Notes: generated from the letters alone by a model not told the origin. DNA of 64,000 bases from Entomohabitans teleogrylli (GCF_001484765.1 NZ_LLXO01000029.1:1-64000); one strand, 5' to 3'. Positions 9,159 to 17,718 are shown, numbered from the stretch's first letter. Numbers and translations are program-made.

Positions 9159-10040
9159 ATGAACAGAGACCGGCTTTTCAGCCAGCTGTATGCTTTTGTG
9201 ACGGTAGCCATGTGGTCAGGGGCCTATGTGGTGACGAAAATCTCGCTGCAGCATTTTACCGCCGGACCGCTGGGATTGCTGCGCTGTGGTCTGGCGGCGA
9301 TCTGCCTGATGACACTGCTGATCTGGCGCCGGCAGCTGACGGTGAGCCTGCGGGATATCCCCGTTTTTGTGCTCTCCGGCGCCTGTGGGTTTGCGCTCTA
9401 CTTCCTGGCCTTCAATACCGGTTCCCTGTCGGTAAACCCGACCACCGGCAGTGTGATTATTGCGCTGTGCCCGGTGTTCACCTCGCTGCTGGCACAGCGG
9501 GTTTTCAGGGAAAAACTGACGGTTCGTAAATGGCTGGCTACTGCTGTGGCTTTCAGCGGGGTGCTGGTGATGTTGCTGTGGGAGGGCAGCCTGCAGATGT
9601 CCCGGGGGGTTATCTGGATGCTCGGTGCAGCAGTTCTGCTGAGTATTTACAACCTGCTGCAGCGTGGGCTGGCATCGCGGTTCAGTCCCCTGCAGATAAC
9701 AGCCTGGAGCTTCCTTTTCGGTACCCTGTTGCTGTCAGGCTCGCTACCGGAGGCATTGCTCGGGATACGGGATGCGCCACCCTTACACCTTCTGCTGGTT
9801 GTCTTTCTGGGGGTGTTCCCGGGGGCGCTGGCGTATGTGACCTGGAGCCGGGCTCTGGCCATTGCAGAGCAGACCAGCCAGGTGACGAACTGGATGTTTG
9901 TGACGCCCTTTATGGCGCTGCTGCTGGAGTACGGGGTGACCGGTCAGTTCCCGGGCGTCGCTACGTTCGTCGGTGGTGGAATCATTATCAGTGCCCTGGT
10001 GTGTTTTTTCTGGTCTATTCCCGGAGCCGGAGAAAAATAA
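9159..10040 (+). CDS. DMT-superfamily (EamA) transporter
   Basis: A 293-residue inner-membrane protein with about ten hydrophobic segments arranged as two EamA repeats, the usual length for drug/metabolite exporters such as RhtA and YdcZ relatives. Typical EamA features include the early AMWSGAYVVTK motif and the NPTTGSVIIALCPVFTSLLA segment in the first repeat. The start ATG has a GGAGCG site. The substrate is unknown. A degraded second copy of part of this gene lies at 10900-11064, so the locus once held two related transporters. Confidence 0.9.
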   Translation: MNRDRLFSQLYAFVTVAMWSGAYVVTKISLQHFTAGPLGLLRCGLAAICLMTLLIWRRQLTVSLRDIPVFVLSGACGFALYFLAFNTGSLSVNPTTGSVIIALCPVFTSLLAQRVFREKLTVRKWLATAVAFSGVLVMLLWEGSLQMSRGVIWMLGAAVLLSIYNLLQRGLASRFSPLQITAWSFLFGTLLLSGSLPEALLGIRDAPPLHLLLVVFLGVFPGALAYVTWSRALAIAEQTSQVTNWMFVTPFMALLLEYGVTGQFPGVATFVGGGIIISALVCFFWSIPGAGEK

Positions 10041-10171
10041 ACCGGAGAGGCGGTATATAACGTGAAATCAGAGGAAACGGAGACACATGGTATTCACAGT
10101 CATACACTGACAGATAAGCGTTGTTATCTGGATATAAAACGTCAGATTTTATAACTACAGAGTAATGATGA

Positions 10172-10873
10172 ATGTTAACGATAAAAGAAAACTGGAATCC
10201 TCTCCAGCGGGAGCTCAAAAATGCATTAGCCTGCGGTGATGCTGAACAGGCAAAAGCCATTGCCTGTCAGTTGCACGGACTGGTACATACCGCATCGGTC
10301 AGTAATCGACGTGAAAAAACATTTCAGGATGAAATCTTAGGCGATGTCAGTGAGCGGGCTTTTCGTCATCTATGCAGCCCAAAGTATCAGGGATACCGGA
10401 CGCTTGCTTTTTTTGTGTTTCACATGACACGGATAGAAGATATTTGTGCAAATGTGCTCATAGCAAATGATAAGCAGGTCATTTTCGAATCCGCCTGGCT
10501 TCAGCAAATGAATATCCCCTTCCAGGATACCGGTAATGCCATGACGGAGAATGAAATGAAGCTGTTTTCAGCATCAATTAACAGGGAAGCTCTGCTGGCT
10601 TACCGGCGCTCTGTGGGGAGGAAGACGCAGAAAATAATACAACGAATTACTGCTTCACAACTTAAGACCCGACCGGACAGACAGCAAATAGCACGTGTAC
10701 TCAGTGAGAAAAGTGTTCTGGAGCACCGGGATTCCATCTGGCTGCTTGACTACTGGCAGAAAAAAAATATCGGCGGGTTACTGATGATGCCATTAACTAA
10801 ACACCAGATTTTACATCTCAATGATTGCCTTGAAATTATTAAAAAGGGAAAACGGATTTCTCAGTCCTGCTGA
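10172..10873 (+). CDS. DinB-like (four-helix bundle) protein, putative
   Basis: A 233-residue soluble, mostly helical protein. The segment TLAFFVFHMTRIEDICANV resembles the His-containing helix of DinB/DUF1569-type bundles, whose members bind a metal through three histidines and often act in thiol-dependent or resistance chemistry. A second conserved-looking patch is SVLEHRDSIWLLDYW near residues 188-202. The assignment is pattern-based and tentative, and no substrate is suggested. The ribosome site is poor. It lies between an EamA transporter and remnants of another transporter and an AraC regulator, so it may be cargo of the same rearranged module. Confidence 0.5.
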   Translation: MLTIKENWNPLQRELKNALACGDAEQAKAIACQLHGLVHTASVSNRREKTFQDEILGDVSERAFRHLCSPKYQGYRTLAFFVFHMTRIEDICANVLIANDKQVIFESAWLQQMNIPFQDTGNAMTENEMKLFSASINREALLAYRRSVGRKTQKIIQRITASQLKTRPDRQQIARVLSEKSVLEHRDSIWLLDYWQKKNIGGLLMMPLTKHQILHLNDCLEIIKKGKRISQSC

Positions 10874-10899
10874 CGAATCTGTTCAGTGTGCGGGTGGTC

Positions 10900-11064
10900 G
10901 ATTTACCCGTAATATGTGCTCTGCGAGTTGTATTCTGTTTTCTGGCCTCCGGAACCGGCGCCCGGTCAGTGAAACCGACCACCGCAGCGTGATTATTGTG
11001 CGGCTTCCGGTTATCACCTCGTTGCTGGCGCTGGCGGTTTTCAGGTGTAAGCGGACGATTGACC
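10900..11064 (+). pseudogene. Internal fragment of a second EamA transporter
   Basis: The DNA aligns by eye to the intact EamA gene at about 9354-9527, starting at GAT(T/A)T(A/C)CCCC. In one frame it encodes HRSVIIVRLPVITSLLALAVF, matching GSVIIALCPVFTSLLAQRVF of the intact protein. Neither end of a transporter gene is present. The fragment is a diverged paralogue, not a recent copy, and runs straight into AraC-like sequence. Confidence 0.7.
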
Positions 11065-11367
11065 CTCACTCAGCATGAACTGGTGGCGCAATCAGGGTTC
11101 AGCACCCGCTATTTTCAGCAGGTATTTCGTCAGCACTTCGGTGTGACGCCACGCCATTTCCGGCGCATTATCCGCCTTGAACAACTGACCCGCCATTTGC
11201 TGTTGACCCGGCAGCGTGACTATCTGGACAGTGCGCTGGCATACGGCTATTACGACCAGTCGCACTTTATTCACGATTTCCGGCATTTTACCGGTGCCAC
11301 ACCGTCGCATTTTCTCCAGGAAACTAACTTCAGTGCGCATTTTTACAATTATCCCTCTCAGGGATGA
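11056..11367 (+). pseudogene. AraC-family regulator, C-terminal HTH domain only
   Basis: About 100 codons encode the double helix-turn-helix of an AraC/XylS regulator: TLTQHELVAQSGFSTRYFQQ (first HTH), then LDSALAYGYYDQSHFIHDF and GATPSHF (second HTH and signature). The N-terminal ligand or dimerisation domain is missing. Upstream the sequence switches to the EamA remnant in another frame. A GTG at 10996 could open the frame but would add an artificial leader. Most likely it is a truncated pseudogene, although isolated AraC DNA-binding domains can retain activity. Confidence 0.7.
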
Positions 11368-11439
11368 CATACGCTCAGGGAAAACATGGCGGCAGGGCTT
11401 ACCTGTCCTGCCCGGAAAAACTGAAAAAGGAGTACTTTT

Positions 11440-11745
11440 ATGACACTGAAGGCTGCATTTATATTTTTAACCCCGGAAGGGAATGCAGAGATTCACCGCA
11501 GTGAAGTGGTGACGGAGAGTGTGAGCGTGGTTACCTGCGCGGTGAACAACTATGAGGCCGCCTGTCGGCTGGCGGCATCTCTGACTGAACAGGGCATCAC
11601 AGCCATTGAATTGTGCGGGGGGTTTGGTACTGAAGGTGTGGCCGCAGTAAAACGTGCGGTCAGCGATAAGGCCGTGGTGGGCGTGGTACGTTTTGACTGT
11701 CATCCCGGGCTGCAGTACCGCAGTGGTGATGTGCTGTTTGGGTAA
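11440..11745 (+). CDS. Small DUF6506-like protein
   Basis: A 101-residue soluble protein with a strong AAAAGGAG ribosome site before ATG 11440. From memory it resembles the DUF6506 family, with hallmarks AAFIFLTPEG at the start, GITAIELCGGFGTEGVAAV in the middle and VGVVRFDCHPG near the end. No biochemical role is established that I know of. The central GGFG/VRFD pattern suggests a small alpha/beta fold. It follows the AraC remnant and may once have been under that regulator. Confidence 0.7.
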   Translation: MTLKAAFIFLTPEGNAEIHRSEVVTESVSVVTCAVNNYEAACRLAASLTEQGITAIELCGGFGTEGVAAVKRAVSDKAVVGVVRFDCHPGLQYRSGDVLFG

Positions 11746-11924
11746 TTTTGGGCGGCTTTTTTCCCCTCCTGAAGTCTGGGCAGCAATGGGTTTATACTTG
11801 CAGGTGAAGGGGCGTATAAAATCAATGGCATATACGTCCTGGTACAACATATCCAGTCTACTTCGGAACTTCGCCAGTACCCATTTGCGGGGTGGGAGTG
11901 ACCGCTTGCACAGTGTAGAAAAGC

Positions 11925-11982
11925 GTCTTTTCCACGTACGTGGAGGTGTTTCGTATTCCCCGCGAAAGCGGGGGATAAACCG
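11925..11982. repeat. Two back-to-back degenerate type I-E CRISPR-like repeats
   Basis: Positions 11925-11952 begin GTCTTTTCCACGTACGTGGA and end GGTGTTTC. They match the Klebsiella-type I-E repeat pattern (GTCTTCCCCACGC... GGGGGTGTTTC) at about 24 of 28 bases as I recall it. Positions 11953-11982 begin GTATTCCCCGCGAAAGCGGG and end GGATAAACCG, the pattern of the E. coli-type I-E repeat with one extra G. They touch without a spacer, and no cas genes are in the window. Both contain short hairpins but have no T tract, so they are poor terminators. They are best read as relics or unrelated look-alikes. Confidence 0.45.
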
Positions 11983-12013
11983 GTATTTGAGAAAGGCGCG
12001 CTGACCCGGAACG

Positions 12014-12922
12014 CTAGCCTGGGGGGCGGATAACCTGTTCCAGCGCCTGGCGCAGTAACTGACGATCGTGACGATAAGGAATATCCTGGGCTTCCAGCGC
12101 GGTCTGAATGACCCGCTTATCATCAATATCCTTAACCTCGGTCCTGGGCCCGACGATCAGCGCATCAAGCACCGGTTTGCCGATATAGTGCTCCATTGTC
12201 GCGATCTTTTCCCGCAGGCTCAGGCTGGCGGCGGCGCCGCTCAGTTCGCGCCCCAGGTTGTCGATATAGACCATGGATGCCGGAGTGCGGCGCAGGGCCT
12301 GGGTCAACTCCTCAAGCAGCAGTATCGGCATCAGGCTGGTGTAAAAACTGCCCGGGCCGATAACAATTAAATCCGCTTCGGCGATCGCCAACGCGGCTTC
12401 CCGGGTCGCGTGGGCCCGTGGGTAGAGCATTAGCTCTTTAGGGGGCGTTTTCAGTTGATCGACATTCACTTCGCCGTAAATCGTGTGCCCTTCGGCATCA
12501 ATCGCCATCAGATCCAACGGCTGTTCCGACATTGGAATTAACTGCGCTTCAACCTTTAACAGGTTACGAATTAAATTTATCGCCTCCAGAGGCCGTACGC
12601 TCAGGTGATCCAGCGCCTTTAACATCAGATTTCCGAGGTTATGGCCGGAAAGTTCACCATTACCGCCAAAACGGTACTCAAACATTGCCGAAGCGACGCT
12701 GGGTTCGGTAATTAACTGATTTAAACAGTTGCGCAAATCACCCCAGGCAATGCCGCCTTCGGAGCGGCGGATGCGCCCGGTGGAGCCGCCGTTATCGGTA
12801 GTGGTCACGATGCCAGTCAATCGCGATCCCAGAAAAGAGAGGGAGGAGAGTACCCGGCCCAGGCCGTGCCCCCCGCCGAGTGCGACCACTCTGTCGAGGT
12901 CTGAGAGCGTGCGATTACGCAT
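12014..12922 (-). CDS. yvcK: YvcK/CofD-family UDP-sugar-binding protein (YbhK)
   Basis: Cytoplasmic Rossmann-like protein of 302 residues, the usual length for E. coli YbhK. Members bind UDP-GlcNAc-type nucleotide sugars and influence cell-envelope metabolism and growth on gluconeogenic carbon; the fold is that of 2-phospho-lactate transferase CofD. The N-terminal GGGHGLGR (residues 16-23) and DNGGSTGR (43-50) are the family's nucleotide-binding signatures, and [11 protein letters not shown] lies in the C-terminal half. It is divergent from moaA as in E. coli. On its downstream side the conserved order stops and the accessory region begins. Confidence 0.93.
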   Translation of the reverse strand: MRNRTLSDLDRVVALGGGHGLGRVLSSLSFLGSRLTGIVTTTDNGGSTGRIRRSEGGIAWGDLRNCLNQLITEPSVASAMFEYRFGGNGELSGHNLGNLMLKALDHLSVRPLEAINLIRNLLKVEAQLIPMSEQPLDLMAIDAEGHTIYGEVNVDQLKTPPKELMLYPRAHATREAALAIAEADLIVIGPGSFYTSLMPILLLEELTQALRRTPASMVYIDNLGRELSGAAASLSLREKIATMEHYIGKPVLDALIVGPRTEVKDIDDKRVIQTALEAQDIPYRHDRQLLRQALEQVIRPPG

Positions 12923-12997
12923 AAAGATTCCTTATAACGGGCACTGCGGATACGTTAACGCAAACCGGGGAAAAAGACGATCTTCTCCCGGAAGATT

Positions 12998-13011
12998 ATG
13001 ATGTATATCAA
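12998..13011. promoter_or_regulatory. Candidate FNR box upstream of moaA
   Basis: ATGATGTATATCAA matches the FNR consensus TTGAT-N4-ATCAA at all but one arm position. moa expression in E. coli rises without oxygen through FNR, so the site makes sense. The distance to the transcription start is not known here. Confidence 0.6.
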
Positions 13012-13060
13012 AGCAAAAACGCTATTTATACGTAGTCTGTACTAAAATCCACGATTATGA

Positions 13061-13085
13061 CGCTATATATAGCTTTATACAACGA
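13061..13085 (+). promoter_or_regulatory. Candidate ModE-molybdate box for moa operon
   Basis: CGCTATATA, six bases, then TATACAACGA follows the ModE consensus as I recall it (CGNTATATA-N6-TATATAACGA), with one change in the right arm. ModE activates moa transcription in E. coli when molybdate is present. The site lies about 70 bases before the leader RNA. Confidence 0.6.
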
Positions 13086-13149
13086 AAGAGTTAATGGCGT
13101 AAACCGACTGAACACGTTACTATTTGGTCAACCAGGTTTGCGTAAAATG

Positions 13150-13268
13150 CGCAGACAACACTCAAGCCACGGTGCCTAAGTCGCAAGATAAGGTGCCCTG
13201 GCCGCGGTCCTCAGGTCCGCCAGGGTGCAGGAAGAAATAACTGCATCTCCCGATTATGGAAAGGTGTA
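13150..13268 (+). ncRNA. Moco (molybdenum cofactor) leader RNA motif of moaA
   Basis: The leader carries the landmarks of the MOCO RNA motif found before E. coli moaA: ACTCAAGCC, AAGGTGCCCTGGCC, then GTCCGCCAGGGTGCAGGAAG, and finally CTGCATCTCCC paired with the GCAGGAAG strand, ending at the moaA ribosome site. The paired arms CCTGG/CCAGG and GCAG/CTGC are visible. In E. coli this leader lowers moaA expression when cofactor is sufficient. Confidence 0.85.
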
Positions 13269-13269
13269 C

Positions 13270-14259
13270 ATGGTCTCACAACTTACTGATGCTTATGCGC
13301 GCAAGTTTTATTACCTGCGCCTCTCTGTTACCGACGTATGCAACTTCCGTTGCACCTACTGCCTGCCTGACGGCTACAAGCCTAATGGCGTCACCAGTAA
13401 AAGCTTCCTCAGCGTCGACGAGATCCGTCGCGTCACCCGGGCATTTGCCACTCTGGGGACCGAAAAAGTGCGCCTGACGGGCGGCGAGCCCTCCCTGCGC
13501 CGTGATTTTACCGACATTATCGCCGGGATACGCGAAAATGCTGCCATTCGCCAGATTGCGGTCACCACCAACGGTTACCGGCTGGCCCGCGATGTACAGC
13601 AGTGGCGCGATGCCGGGTTAACGGCGATTAACGTCAGCGTCGACAGCCTCGATCCGCGTCAGTTCCACGCTATCACCGGTCAGGATAAGTTCCGCCAGGT
13701 GATGGAGGGCATTGACGCCGCCTTCGAGGCCGGCTTTGACAAGGTCAAGGTCAACACCGTGCTGATGCGCGATGTTAACCACCATCAGCTTGATACTTTC
13801 CTCGCGTGGATCAAACCGCGGCCCATCCAGTTGCGTTTCATTGAATTGATGGAAACCGGCGAAGGAAGCGACCTGTTCCGCCGCCACCATATTTCCGGCG
13901 ATTCGATTCGCGAGCAACTGCTGGCCCGGGGCTGGATCCACCAAATCCGCAGCCGCAGCGACGGCCCGGCCCAGGTTTTCTGTCACCCCGATTATGCCGG
14001 GCAGATTGGGCTTATCATGCCTTACGAGAAAGATTTTTGCGCCAGCTGTAACCGGCTGCGCGTCTCTTCGGTGGGCAATCTGCATCTGTGTCTGTTCGGC
14101 GATGGCGGCGTCTCCCTGCGCGATTTGCTGGCCGGGGACTCTCAACAAGAAGCGCTGCAGGCGCGAATCGCCTCTGCGCTGGCGCACAAAAAGCAGACCC
14201 ACTTCCTGCATCAGGGAAATACCGGTATCACACAAAATCTGTCTTATATCGGCGGCTAA
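13270..14259 (+). CDS. moaA: GTP 3',8-cyclase MoaA
   Basis: Radical-SAM enzyme that with MoaC turns GTP into cyclic pyranopterin monophosphate, the first step of molybdenum cofactor synthesis. The ATG at 13270 gives 329 residues, identical in length to E. coli MoaA. It is preferred over upstream in-frame starts because it follows AAGG and the leader RNA. The SAM-cluster cysteines are C24, C28 and C31 (CNFRCTYC), and the second cluster is in FCASCNRLR and HLCLFG near residues 257-275. The essential C-terminal Gly-Gly is present. It is the first gene of moaABCDE. Confidence 0.98.
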   Translation: MVSQLTDAYARKFYYLRLSVTDVCNFRCTYCLPDGYKPNGVTSKSFLSVDEIRRVTRAFATLGTEKVRLTGGEPSLRRDFTDIIAGIRENAAIRQIAVTTNGYRLARDVQQWRDAGLTAINVSVDSLDPRQFHAITGQDKFRQVMEGIDAAFEAGFDKVKVNTVLMRDVNHHQLDTFLAWIKPRPIQLRFIELMETGEGSDLFRRHHISGDSIREQLLARGWIHQIRSRSDGPAQVFCHPDYAGQIGLIMPYEKDFCASCNRLRVSSVGNLHLCLFGDGGVSLRDLLAGDSQQEALQARIASALAHKKQTHFLHQGNTGITQNLSYIGG

Positions 14260-14285
14260 CGCGCGTCGGTAACAAGGAGAAGACT

Positions 14286-14795
14286 ATGAAGGTGAGTGCA
14301 GAATTTATTCCGGCGCGAATCGCCATTCTTACCATTTCCAGTCGCCGTGGCGAAGAGGACGACACTTCCGGCCACTTCCTGCGCGATGCCGCTCAGGAGG
14401 CAGGGCATCAGGTGATAGAGAAAGCCATAGTGAAAGAGGATCGCTATGCCATTCGCGCCCGGGTGTCGGCGTGGATCGCCAGCGATGACGTGCAGGTGGT
14501 GCTGATTAACGGCGGGACCGGCATGACCGACAGCGATCAGGCGCCGGAAGCGCTGCTGCCGCTGTTCGATCGGGAAATCGAAGGGTTCGGTGAGGTATTC
14601 CGCATGCTCTCTTTCGAGGAGATCGGCACGTCCACGCTGCAGTCCCGGGCGCTGGCCGGTATCGCCAATCGTACTCTGATTTTCGCAATGCCCGGTTCGA
14701 CGAAAGCCTGCCGTACCGCCTGGGAAAATATCATTGCGCCGCAGCTCGATGCGCGCACTCATCCGTGTAATTTTCATCCCCATCTGAAGAAATAA
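14286..14795 (+). CDS. moaB: Molybdopterin adenylyltransferase-like protein MoaB
   Basis: A 169-residue member of the MoaB/MogA fold, next in the moa operon after a 26-base gap that contains AAGGAGAAG. The GGTGMTDSDQAPEA segment corresponds to the family's molybdopterin-binding signature. In E. coli MoaB is not essential for cofactor synthesis, MogA doing the adenylation, and its exact role is unsettled. Length and sequence agree with E. coli MoaB nearly throughout. Confidence 0.97.
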   Translation: MKVSAEFIPARIAILTISSRRGEEDDTSGHFLRDAAQEAGHQVIEKAIVKEDRYAIRARVSAWIASDDVQVVLINGGTGMTDSDQAPEALLPLFDREIEGFGEVFRMLSFEEIGTSTLQSRALAGIANRTLIFAMPGSTKACRTAWENIIAPQLDARTHPCNFHPHLKK

Positions 14796-14798
14796 GTT

Positions 14799-15284
14799 AT
14801 GTCGCAGTTGACCCATATTAACGCCGCAGGCGAAGCGCATATGGTGGACGTTTCCGCCAAGGCGGAGACTGTCCGCGAAGCCCGCGCCGAAGCCTTTGTT
14901 ACCATGCAGCCGGAAACCCTGGCGATGATTGTGCAGGGGAGTCACCACAAAGGCGACGTATTCGCCACCGCGCGTATTGCCGGTATCCAGGCGGCCAAAC
15001 GCACCTGGGAACTGATTCCGCTGTGCCATCCGCTGCTGCTCAGCAAAGTCGAGGTACTGCTGGAGGCCGAGGTGGAGCAGAGTCGGGTGCGGATTGAATC
15101 TGTGTGCCGCCTGACCGGGAAAACCGGCGTGGAGATGGAGGCGTTGACCGCGGCTTCGGTGGCGGCGCTGACGATTTACGATATGTGTAAAGCCGTGCAG
15201 AAGGATATGGTTATCGGCCCGGTGCGGCTACTGGCGAAAAGCGGCGGCAAATCCGGTGACTTCAGGGTGAACGACGATGATTAA
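14799..15284 (+). CDS. moaC: Cyclic pyranopterin monophosphate synthase MoaC
   Basis: Converts the MoaA product 3',8-cyclo-GTP into cyclic pyranopterin monophosphate. It has 161 residues, the same as E. coli MoaC. The family landmarks [20 protein letters not shown] and [20 protein letters not shown] are present. It starts four bases after the moaB stop, and its last codons overlap moaD by 8 bases, implying coupled translation. Confidence 0.98.
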   Translation: MSQLTHINAAGEAHMVDVSAKAETVREARAEAFVTMQPETLAMIVQGSHHKGDVFATARIAGIQAAKRTWELIPLCHPLLLSKVEVLLEAEVEQSRVRIESVCRLTGKTGVEMEALTAASVAALTIYDMCKAVQKDMVIGPVRLLAKSGGKSGDFRVNDDD

Positions 15285-15522
15285 GGTACTGTTTTTTGCG
15301 CAGGTACGCGAACTGGTGGGCTGCGATGAGTTACAGATAGAACAGCCGGTGGCCGATGTTGAGGCGCTGCGCCAGTTGCTGGAGCAGCGCGGCGATCGCT
15401 GGGCGCTGGCGCTGGAACCGGGGAAACTGCTGGCGGCGGTGAATCAGACGCTGGTGGCTTTCGATCATCCGCTGAGCGCCGGCGATGAAGTGGCGTTCTT
15501 CCCGCCGGTGACCGGAGGTTAA
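15277..15522 (+). CDS. moaD: Molybdopterin synthase sulfur carrier subunit MoaD
   Basis: An 81-residue ubiquitin-like protein ending in PPVTGG. The terminal glycine is adenylated by MoeB (encoded at 56274-57026) and then carries the sulfur used by MoaE. The ATG overlaps the end of moaC by 8 bases, and the stop is two bases from the moaE start. Confidence 0.97.
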   Translation: MIKVLFFAQVRELVGCDELQIEQPVADVEALRQLLEQRGDRWALALEPGKLLAAVNQTLVAFDHPLSAGDEVAFFPPVTGG

Positions 15523-15524
15523 TC

Positions 15525-15980
15525 ATGGAAACAGAGACCCGCATTCGCGTCGGACACGAGACTTTTAGCGTCGGTGATGAGTATCAGTGGCTGGCGCAGT
15601 GCGATGAAGACGGCGCCGTTGTGACCTTCACTGGCAAAGTGCGCAACCATAATCTCGGCGACAGCGTCAGCGCCCTGACGCTGGAGCATTACCCGGGTAT
15701 GACGGAAAAAGCGCTGGCGGAGATCGTCGATGACGCGCGTCAGCGCTGGCCTTTGCAGCGCGTATCGGTGATTCACCGCATAGGCGAACTGTGGCCGGGT
15801 GATGAGATTGTATTTGTCGGCGTGACCGGCGCTCACCGGAGTTCCGCCTTTGAGGCGGCCCAGTTCATTATGGATTATCTCAAAACCCGGGCGCCATTCT
15901 GGAAACGGGAAGCGACAGAGCAGGGCGACCGCTGGGTGGAAGCGCGCGACAGCGACAAGCAGGCTGCGCAGCGTTGGTAA
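15525..15980 (+). CDS. moaE: Molybdopterin synthase catalytic subunit MoaE
   Basis: The catalytic half of molybdopterin synthase. It places two sulfurs from MoaD on cyclic pyranopterin monophosphate. It has 151 residues, the usual length. Family features include FTGKVRNHNLGDSVSALTLE, the GVTGAHRSSAFEAAQ segment and the catalytic Lys in KTRAPFWKRE near residue 120. It is the last gene of the moa operon, with an ACCGGAGG ribosome site at the end of moaD. Confidence 0.97.
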   Translation: METETRIRVGHETFSVGDEYQWLAQCDEDGAVVTFTGKVRNHNLGDSVSALTLEHYPGMTEKALAEIVDDARQRWPLQRVSVIHRIGELWPGDEIVFVGVTGAHRSSAFEAAQFIMDYLKTRAPFWKREATEQGDRWVEARDSDKQAAQRW

Positions 15981-16044
15981 AATGTGCCAGAATGAAGAGG
16001 TGGGCCGTCAGGCGCCCGATATCTATCATTTATGAGGAAGCATC

Positions 16045-16752
16045 ATGGATCGATTTCCACGATCTAATGGCACGATAGTGCAGCAGGCCAGCGGCCTGCA
16101 AACGTATATGGCTCAGGTCTATGGCTGGATGACTTGCGGACTGTTGTTGACGGCGTTTATTGCGTGGTTTGCGGCCAATACGCCGGCGGTGATGATGTTT
16201 GTGTTTTCCAGCAAAATTACCTTCTTCGGGTTGATTATCGCCCAGCTGGCGCTGGTATTTGTGATTTCCGGCATGGTGCATAAGCTGAGCGCCGGGGTCG
16301 CCACTTCGCTGTTTATGCTCTATTCGGCGCTGACCGGCTTGACCTTCGCCAGTATCTTCGTGGTCTACACGTACTCTTCGATTGCCAGTACTTTTGTGGT
16401 GACCGGCGGTATGTTCGGCGCCATGAGTCTGTACGGTTACACTACGAAGCGCGATCTCAGCGGGCTGGGATCGATGCTGTTCATGGCCCTGATTGGCCTG
16501 ATTCTGGCGTCGCTGGTTAACCTGTGGCTGAAGAGCACGGCGCTGATGTGGGCGGTGACCTATATTGGCGTGCTGGTGTTTGTCGGCCTCACCGCCTATG
16601 ACACCCAGAAACTGAAAAACATTGGCGAGCAGATTGATGTCAACGATCGCGATAATCTGCGTAAGTACTCCATTCTTGGCGCGCTAACCCTGTATCTGGA
16701 CTTTATCAACCTGTTCCTGATGCTGCTGCGCATTTTTGGCAACCGCCGCTGA
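16045..16752 (+). CDS. ybhL: Bax inhibitor-1 family membrane protein YbhL
   Basis: Inner-membrane protein of the BI-1/YccA family, 235 residues, with seven hydrophobic segments and the C-terminal AYDTQKLKNIGEQ region typical of the family. Relatives act as pH-sensitive calcium leak channels or regulate FtsH; the E. coli role is unclear. The ATG has a GAGGAAG site. The last 69 bases overlap the end of the convergent ybhN. Confidence 0.95.
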   Translation: MDRFPRSNGTIVQQASGLQTYMAQVYGWMTCGLLLTAFIAWFAANTPAVMMFVFSSKITFFGLIIAQLALVFVISGMVHKLSAGVATSLFMLYSALTGLTFASIFVVYTYSSIASTFVVTGGMFGAMSLYGYTTKRDLSGLGSMLFMALIGLILASLVNLWLKSTALMWAVTYIGVLVFVGLTAYDTQKLKNIGEQIDVNDRDNLRKYSILGALTLYLDFINLFLMLLRIFGNRR

Positions 16753-17718
16753 CGACGGTTTTTCCTCCCCGCTGCCGGGGGAGGAGGCCTGCAATCGCTT
16801 CGCCTGGCTTTCCAGCCCCAGCCAGGCGAAGGTCGCCAGTAGCAATGGAATAAAGAAATACAGTACCCGCCACACCAGCAGCGCGGCGATAATCGCGTTG
16901 CGGCTTACCGGTTCGCCAGCCAGCAGCGCGACAAAGACCGCCTCAGTTACTCCGATCCCTGCCGGAATATGGACAATGACCCCGGCAATACTGCTGACCA
17001 GCAAAATCCCCAACACCAGCACATAATCGATATTACTGCCCATCAGCAGCCAGACTGTCGCCGCCATCGCCATCCAGTTAACGCTCGACAGCGCCAGTTG
17101 CGCCAGCGCAAAACGCCAGGAGGGCAGGGAAAAGGTGTTGCCGCGGATGCGAATATGGCGTTTTTTGGCACGGGCGCAGGCCCACAGATACAGCGCCACA
17201 ATGGCCAGCAGGATAACGCCGAACAGCCGCAGAGTGCCGGGACCAATATACCAGTGGGCCGGCAGACGCAGCAGACCGGAGGTGAACAGCGCGCCTCCCA
17301 GCAGGATATACCCCAGCCAGTTGGTGGCGATGCTCATGGTAAAAATATGGGCGATGGTAGCGCCGCGCAGACCAGGGCGCGAATAGAGCCGGTAGCGCAT
17401 GCCGATACCGCCAACCCAGGTGCTCAGGGTCAGATTAAAGGCGTAACAGACAAAGGCGATTAGCATCACCCGACCGGCCGCCAGTCTGTGATGGCACCAC
17501 TGGCGGGCCAGCAGCTCATAGCCACCGTAAATCAGATAGCTGACCACCACCAGGCCGGCCGCGGCGAGCAGGCGGTACGGATCGCCGTCGCGCATTACTT
17601 TCCATACCTCCGGCCAGTCGATTTTTTGGGCGTAAACCACCAGCAGTACGGCAACGGCCAGTAAAAACAGGCCGCTGAGGATTTTGCGCAGGCGGCGCCA
17701 GCGGGAGCGTGACGACAT
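16684..17718 (-). CDS. ybhN: YbhN/LPG-synthase-like membrane protein
   Basis: A 344-residue inner-membrane protein of the UPF0104 family, related to the membrane half of lysylphosphatidylglycerol synthases, with about eight hydrophobic segments and the conserved GGIGMRYRLYSR and HIPAGIGVTEAVFVALL motifs. In E. coli ybhN lies with clsB and ybhP, as here. This copy has a hydrophilic C-terminal tail of about 30 residues (rich in Ser, Gln and Glu) that runs antisense through the last 69 bases of ybhL; E. coli YbhN is shorter as I recall. The start overlaps the clsB stop. Confidence 0.92.
   Translation of the reverse strand: MSSRSRWRRLRKILSGLFLLAVAVLLVVYAQKIDWPEVWKVMRDGDPYRLLAAAGLVVVSYLIYGGYELLARQWCHHRLAAGRVMLIAFVCYAFNLTLSTWVGGIGMRYRLYSRPGLRGATIAHIFTMSIATNWLGYILLGGALFTSGLLRLPAHWYIGPGTLRLFGVILLAIVALYLWACARAKKRHIRIRGNTFSLPSWRFALAQLALSSVNWMAMAATVWLLMGSNIDYVLVLGILLVSSIAGVIVHIPAGIGVTEAVFVALLAGEPVSRNAIIAALLVWRVLYFFIPLLLATFAWLGLESQAKRLQASSPGSGEEKPSSAAVAKNAQQHQEQVDKVQIQG

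Noticed and set aside
10996-11367. An intact short AraC-type regulator starting at GTG 10996
   Set aside because: The first about 20 codons are out-of-frame transporter remnant, no ribosome site is present, and the N-terminal domain is lacking.
11925-11982. Reading the CRISPR-like elements as the yvcK terminator
   Set aside because: The hairpins have no T tract on the minus strand, and their flanks match full-length repeat consensus ends beyond the stems.
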